Source: Beaufortia kweichowensis (Eukaryota > Chordata > Actinopteri > Cypriniformes > Gastromyzontidae). Taken from it: a stretch of 64,000 nucleotides of DNA. The position numbers and the translations under genes were made by a program. Below are positions 60,137-64,000 of the stretch, piece by piece. How positions within the stretch are numbered: the first letter of the stretch is position 1; each line of letters opens with the position of its first letter. The stretch lies in contig CM032804.1 of NCBI GenBank assembly GCA_019155185.1, forward strand, positions 3,754,492-3,818,491. The letters are read 5' to 3'. Under the pieces are notes generated by a model, which saw only the letters and a program-made list of their open reading frames with translations, was not told the origin of the DNA and searched no databases.

Positions 60137-63100
60137 TCAGCACTCCACCCGACGAAAACTGGATCGGCTGAGAGAATTCCTGGGAAGAAGAGCAAGAATC
60201 CACTCTGGTGATATTCCGGGTTGATTTTCTGGCCCGTGTCATAGCTTTAACAGTCAGTCAATTACAACACAAATGTGGCTTAGAGATTTCTTTTTATTAC
60301 TTCTCTAAGTACATGTCAGTATGTTGTTTTGGCCACAAACAGCATGTCGACAGACTCTCATGCACACAAAACATGGCATAACTTCAAAATTCCCAAGCTC
60401 CAGTCTGGCTTTAGGATTTTGTATTATTCTGATGGTAAGTAAGGTGTGTGTAGCGTTACCTCTGTGTTGGTGGGGTTGGCAGAGGAAGTGGTCTGTAGAG
60501 TTGAGGGATCTTGCGATTGATAAGAGGAAACAGAGCTTCTTTCAGCTTAGTGTAGTTCCGCTCCAGCTCTCTGTGGTATTCCTTCTGATCTGGACCGATC
60601 AAAGACTTGTTCTTCCTCAGAGCATCCTCACACCTGAATACACAGTATTGCAGTTATTTAATAAAATGCCTTGAATGAGAGGCAGAAGGTTCGCATCAAA
60701 CCCAGACCAATACTAGCCCTCCTACGACCGAATCCAAGACTAGACCCTTTGAGATTCAGACCAGCATGTTGGATGTAGATAACTTTCAAGTCTGAGACCA
60801 AAAATATATGCAAAAAACCTTTTGGTAAAGTCCTTGAAGCAGAGGCGGAGTTTATTGTGATGCCGGAAGAGCTTGGGATCCTCTGGAATTTCTGACAGGA
60901 AGACCTGAGCCACCTCCAGCGGACCCTTTATGGCCACAGTGTTGCACAGGTTAACATCCACAAACATAACAGAGTAAACAATAACATTTACTCTAAAGAT
61001 TACTTTACCTGATTAACAGTGGTCCCCACACATCCCTGAAGCACCATCTGGAGCATCTTTGGGTCAGCAGGGTCCTGATGGGTGGCGAAGGCCAGTTCCT
61101 GTGTTTTCTTCTGCATGTCCTCAATGGCCACCTCCATGGGCATCAGAATGATCTGCAGCACGGAGAAAACAGTTATAAAATATGTATTTACTGATAATGT
61201 ATGACTCCCAAAAACAAAAGCAGCCCACACCTCCTCTTTGTGGATGACGTTGATGCGAGTTTTGATGTAGGGGAAGGCGTGGGAGGTGGTGAGGATGGTC
61301 TTGCGTTTGTACTGCTCGTGCAGGTCGCCGTGGGCTCGGCCGTCCAGCGTGAACGGTGTGCAGTACATGAATGTGCGCAGGTTATAGTTTTTGTCGAAGT
61401 ATGTGATGCGCTCCTTCAGCTCGTAAGTGTCAAAGAAGGGCTCCACGTATGTGATCTGAAGGTACGCCTGAGAATATGAACATAGCATGGGTCAGTATGG
61501 TAACCATATGACCATGTGTAGAAAAACTGCATTGCTTATTTCTGACACAACTTCTGAAATATAAAAGAAAATCTGTGTCATGGTTAAGAAATGCCAAGTT
61601 CTTTTATCTGACCTTATTGGGGTCCAGCTTGTTCTTGTCAACAGGGTTAGAGTCCTTAATAATCGCCACCACGTCATCACCAAATCGTTCAGCATAAAAC
61701 TCCTATGAAAGAAAACAAACAAGAATGCAACACAAGTTTCATTTGAGATGAAATTGTCAGTAACCCTGGGGCCAACTAGTCCGGCGCTATACTTTCTGTG
61801 ACATGAGTCATAAAGATCTTTCAATGTGTCCACACAAAATATTTTTCATATTTATTGTCATTTTCACCTACAGCTTGAGTCATACCTCCAACCTGTGTGA
61901 GATCTCAGCCAGTTTGGTGATTGAAGGCTCTTTATAAACAAACTCCTGCTCATCTAGGTCCCCGAAGCGACATCCATAGAAGCCCACACGGAAGTAAGTG
62001 CCAAACATCCTCTATGACCTGTACATTTAGGACAGTAAAGCACTGAGAACTAAATAACACATCAAGGCCAAACTAACATCACTTTACTCAAAGAACAGCA
62101 CTTATGGTGTGTAGGATGGGTTTCTGTATGTGAATCTGTATACGTGTGAGGTAAATAGGACAGCACATACTTCTGCCATTCTTGTGAAATGGCCTTACAC
62201 AAGTATGTCTGAGAGTGAATCTGGGATGAAACAAAAGTTCATCTTCATACACTCACCAGAAAAACATCCAGACAGCAGCGGCCAGGCCACACAGAGGCGA
62301 GGGGGGAAGCCCAAGAGAGAAATCAAAAGAGAAAAAGACCAGAGACAGTTTTTTAGTGGAGGAAAGAAATCATCTGCTACCAAACTGTGTGACACATGGT
62401 ACTGATAAATCCAGAAGCACAGTGATATCAGTAAGCCCTACCTCCCATCCTGAGCTCTGTGCAGGGACACAGCAGGAAACACATTACCACCGACAAAACA
62501 AAGAACAGACATCAATCAAACATCTAACATCTCAGTAAACCACACATAGTCTATACATTTCTAGCGTGTAGAGATCTTACAGGTCTTTTTGTTTCGACAA
62601 ACCTGATTGTATACTTTGTTGAAGGCGTCCTGCAGTTTACCATGGATGGAAGCGAGCTTTTTGAAGTCGCGGTTGGCCTCATGAATGGGACAGAGGATCT
62701 TATAGACCTCGTTTATGGCCTCGTACATGGCAGCCTGGAGGGAGACCATGGTCAGTTAATACCATAAAAATGACTTGGATACGAGTGTGAACCCCTTGCT
62801 TGGATACCAATGCGGTTTCCATGTCTGGGAGTAAATGATGTGACTCAGAAGAATTGTGGAGCTCTCACCATGTTGAAAGAGGCAGCTGCTTGCTCCAAAA
62901 GCCCTACAAGCCCTGACTCACTGAAGTATTTCCCTGAACAGATGCCCTCCTCCTCCGGGGACAGGATATCATCAGACACCGCTGATTCCTCCAGCACATT
63001 TGACGAGATACTCTGTGAAACGTTACGCAAGTGTTAACGTTGCTAAAAAGGTTTACCACTAGGTGTAACAATTCACAGAAGGTTCGACTGGGTCATATTC

Positions 63101-64000
63101 AATTAATTTTTGATACAGCAAAAATATTATTTTTCCACTTCTTTCTTTTAGTACATAATACATTAATCATCATGAATGTGTAACTTTGTCATTTTGTTAG
63201 TGAATATACTGTTTATATAAATACTATATAAATAATTAATTAATATAATATATAATTCATTTTAAATATTTGGTTAAGTGCAACCTTAAATGTAATTTTG
63301 TAGCAACTATAATACTGCAAGAATGTAGGTGAGATTAAACAGTATCTACATTTTTGACTCACTTTTTTAAGTGTAATGCTTTATACTAGCCTAATACATA
63401 CTTAAACACAAACTTTACCTGAAAGGACACACAGCCGATGGGAAGGTAGCGGCAATCTTCAAGCATGTTGAGATACTCGGCCACCAGGGCAGCGCTATGA
63501 ACCAGGCAGTGTGCTGCTTCAGCATGGTTTCCTCTTTCTGAATGCTTCCCAGCCATATTCTGCAGCCATGTCAGTCTCAGATCTGGAGAGTTCTGATAAC
63601 CCTTAGCAATCCTAAATAAAGTGAAAAGGGATTTGTACACACGGCACAGGATTGACATTGCTCTCAGTGCTTGTATGAAGGGAGTGCTGACCTGTACATG
63701 AGGTCTATGAGCATCTCTGGGTCCTGCTGATGTTCCTTCATCTTCACTGTATCGGTAAGAATCATGTGCAGGTTAAAGACCAGATCCTGCACCTGAAGAA
63801 GTGAGAGCACCATACAAATAAATCATCTGACTCTACTCCAACATAATGACGTCATATAAAACTGTTCAGTTGGCATTATATTTAATTGTACATCTTTATC
63901 CACTAGAGCCAAACTATACAAAAGTCCTAATGTATGCTACCTGCTCAGGAAATGGAGAATCTCTGAGCTCCAGGTCATCCTCAGCATACGTCAGAATGGT
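60137..64000 (-). CDS. dock6: dock6 (DOCK-C family Rac/Cdc42 exchange factor), 3' exons, runs off right edge
   Basis: The C-terminal catalytic (DHR-2) end of a zizimin-related DOCK protein. Exons, right to left: 64000-63941 (partial), 63792-63692, 63611-63419, 63012-62869, 62734-62603, 62456-62442, 62011-61886, 61702-61613, 61467-61231, 61152-61009, 60925-60819, 60633-60460 and 60179-60137 (stop). All phases agree. Conserved blocks are LEESAVSDDILSPEEEGICS, FGTYFRVGFYG, FGDLDEQEFVYKEPSITKLA, YVEPFFDTYELKERITYF, GRAHGDLHEQ, HAFPYIKTRINV, VAIEDMQKKTQELAFATHQD and LFRHHNKLRLCFKDF. GCVGTTVNQGP lies where DOCK9 carries its nucleotide-sensor valine. The tail is RNSLSRSSFRRVEC. DOCK6 and DOCK7 are hard to separate by eye; adjacency to kank2 favours dock6. 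Confidence 0.9.

Overview
The window is nuclear DNA of a bony fish, most likely a cypriniform (carp/loach/zebrafish group). The genes have introns, the DNA is AT-rich, and short DNA transposons, Tc1 remnants and SINE tails of the kind common in these fish are scattered through it. The gene order is nprl3 - globin cluster - kank2 - dock6. This is the fish 'MN' (nprl3-linked) haemoglobin locus. The globin proteins resemble carp and zebrafish sequences but, as far as I can recall the zebrafish ones, are not identical to them. Species assignment is inference.

Layout. (1) 1-2.45 kb: the 5' end of nprl3 on the minus strand (two exons seen; the rest lies left of the window). (2) 4.9-37.9 kb: thirteen globin genes, all with intact three-exon frames: seven alpha-type (143 aa) and six beta-type (147 aa). 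The first three pairs are head-to-head (beta minus / alpha plus): a divergent early-type pair at 5.0-7.3 kb and two adult-type pairs at 9.9-12.9 kb and 17.4-19.7 kb. Next is a triplicated embryonic-type block, beta(+) followed by alpha(-), three times between 21.6 and 33.6 kb. A single divergent alpha gene (minus) at 37.2-37.8 kb closes the cluster. (3) 38-42 kb: no genes, but a tandemly duplicated segment whose two copies both carry GATA, CACCC and E-box motifs. (4) 42.2-58 kb: kank2 on the minus strand, eleven coding exons plus probable upstream non-coding exons. (5) 60.1-64 kb: the 3' half of the DHR-2-coding part of a DOCK-C gene (dock6 by synteny), minus strand, running off the right edge.

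How it works together. The alpha and beta chains form haemoglobin tetramers, and head-to-head pairing lets one intergenic region serve both chains. TATA, CCAAT, CACCC (KLF1-type), GATA and NF-E2/AP-1-like motifs can be read in the shared promoters. nprl3 (GATOR1), kank2 (talin/adhesion) and dock6 (Rac/Cdc42 exchange factor) are unrelated housekeeping or developmental neighbours. The main distal globin enhancer known from nprl3 introns in other vertebrates would lie left of the window.

Most notable points: a duplicated candidate erythroid enhancer on the kank2 side; GC-AG (not GT-AG) second introns in all three embryonic alpha copies; promoter decay at one end of the triplication (CCAAT lost in beta copy 3, TGACTCA altered upstream of alpha copy 3); a gene-conversion tract between the adult betas; an early beta chain with CysF9 and PheHC3; a perfect GATA hairpin near nprl3; an apparent frameshift in a kank2 exon; and a 15-nt dock6 microexon. 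I saw no CRISPR array, rRNA or functional tRNA gene.
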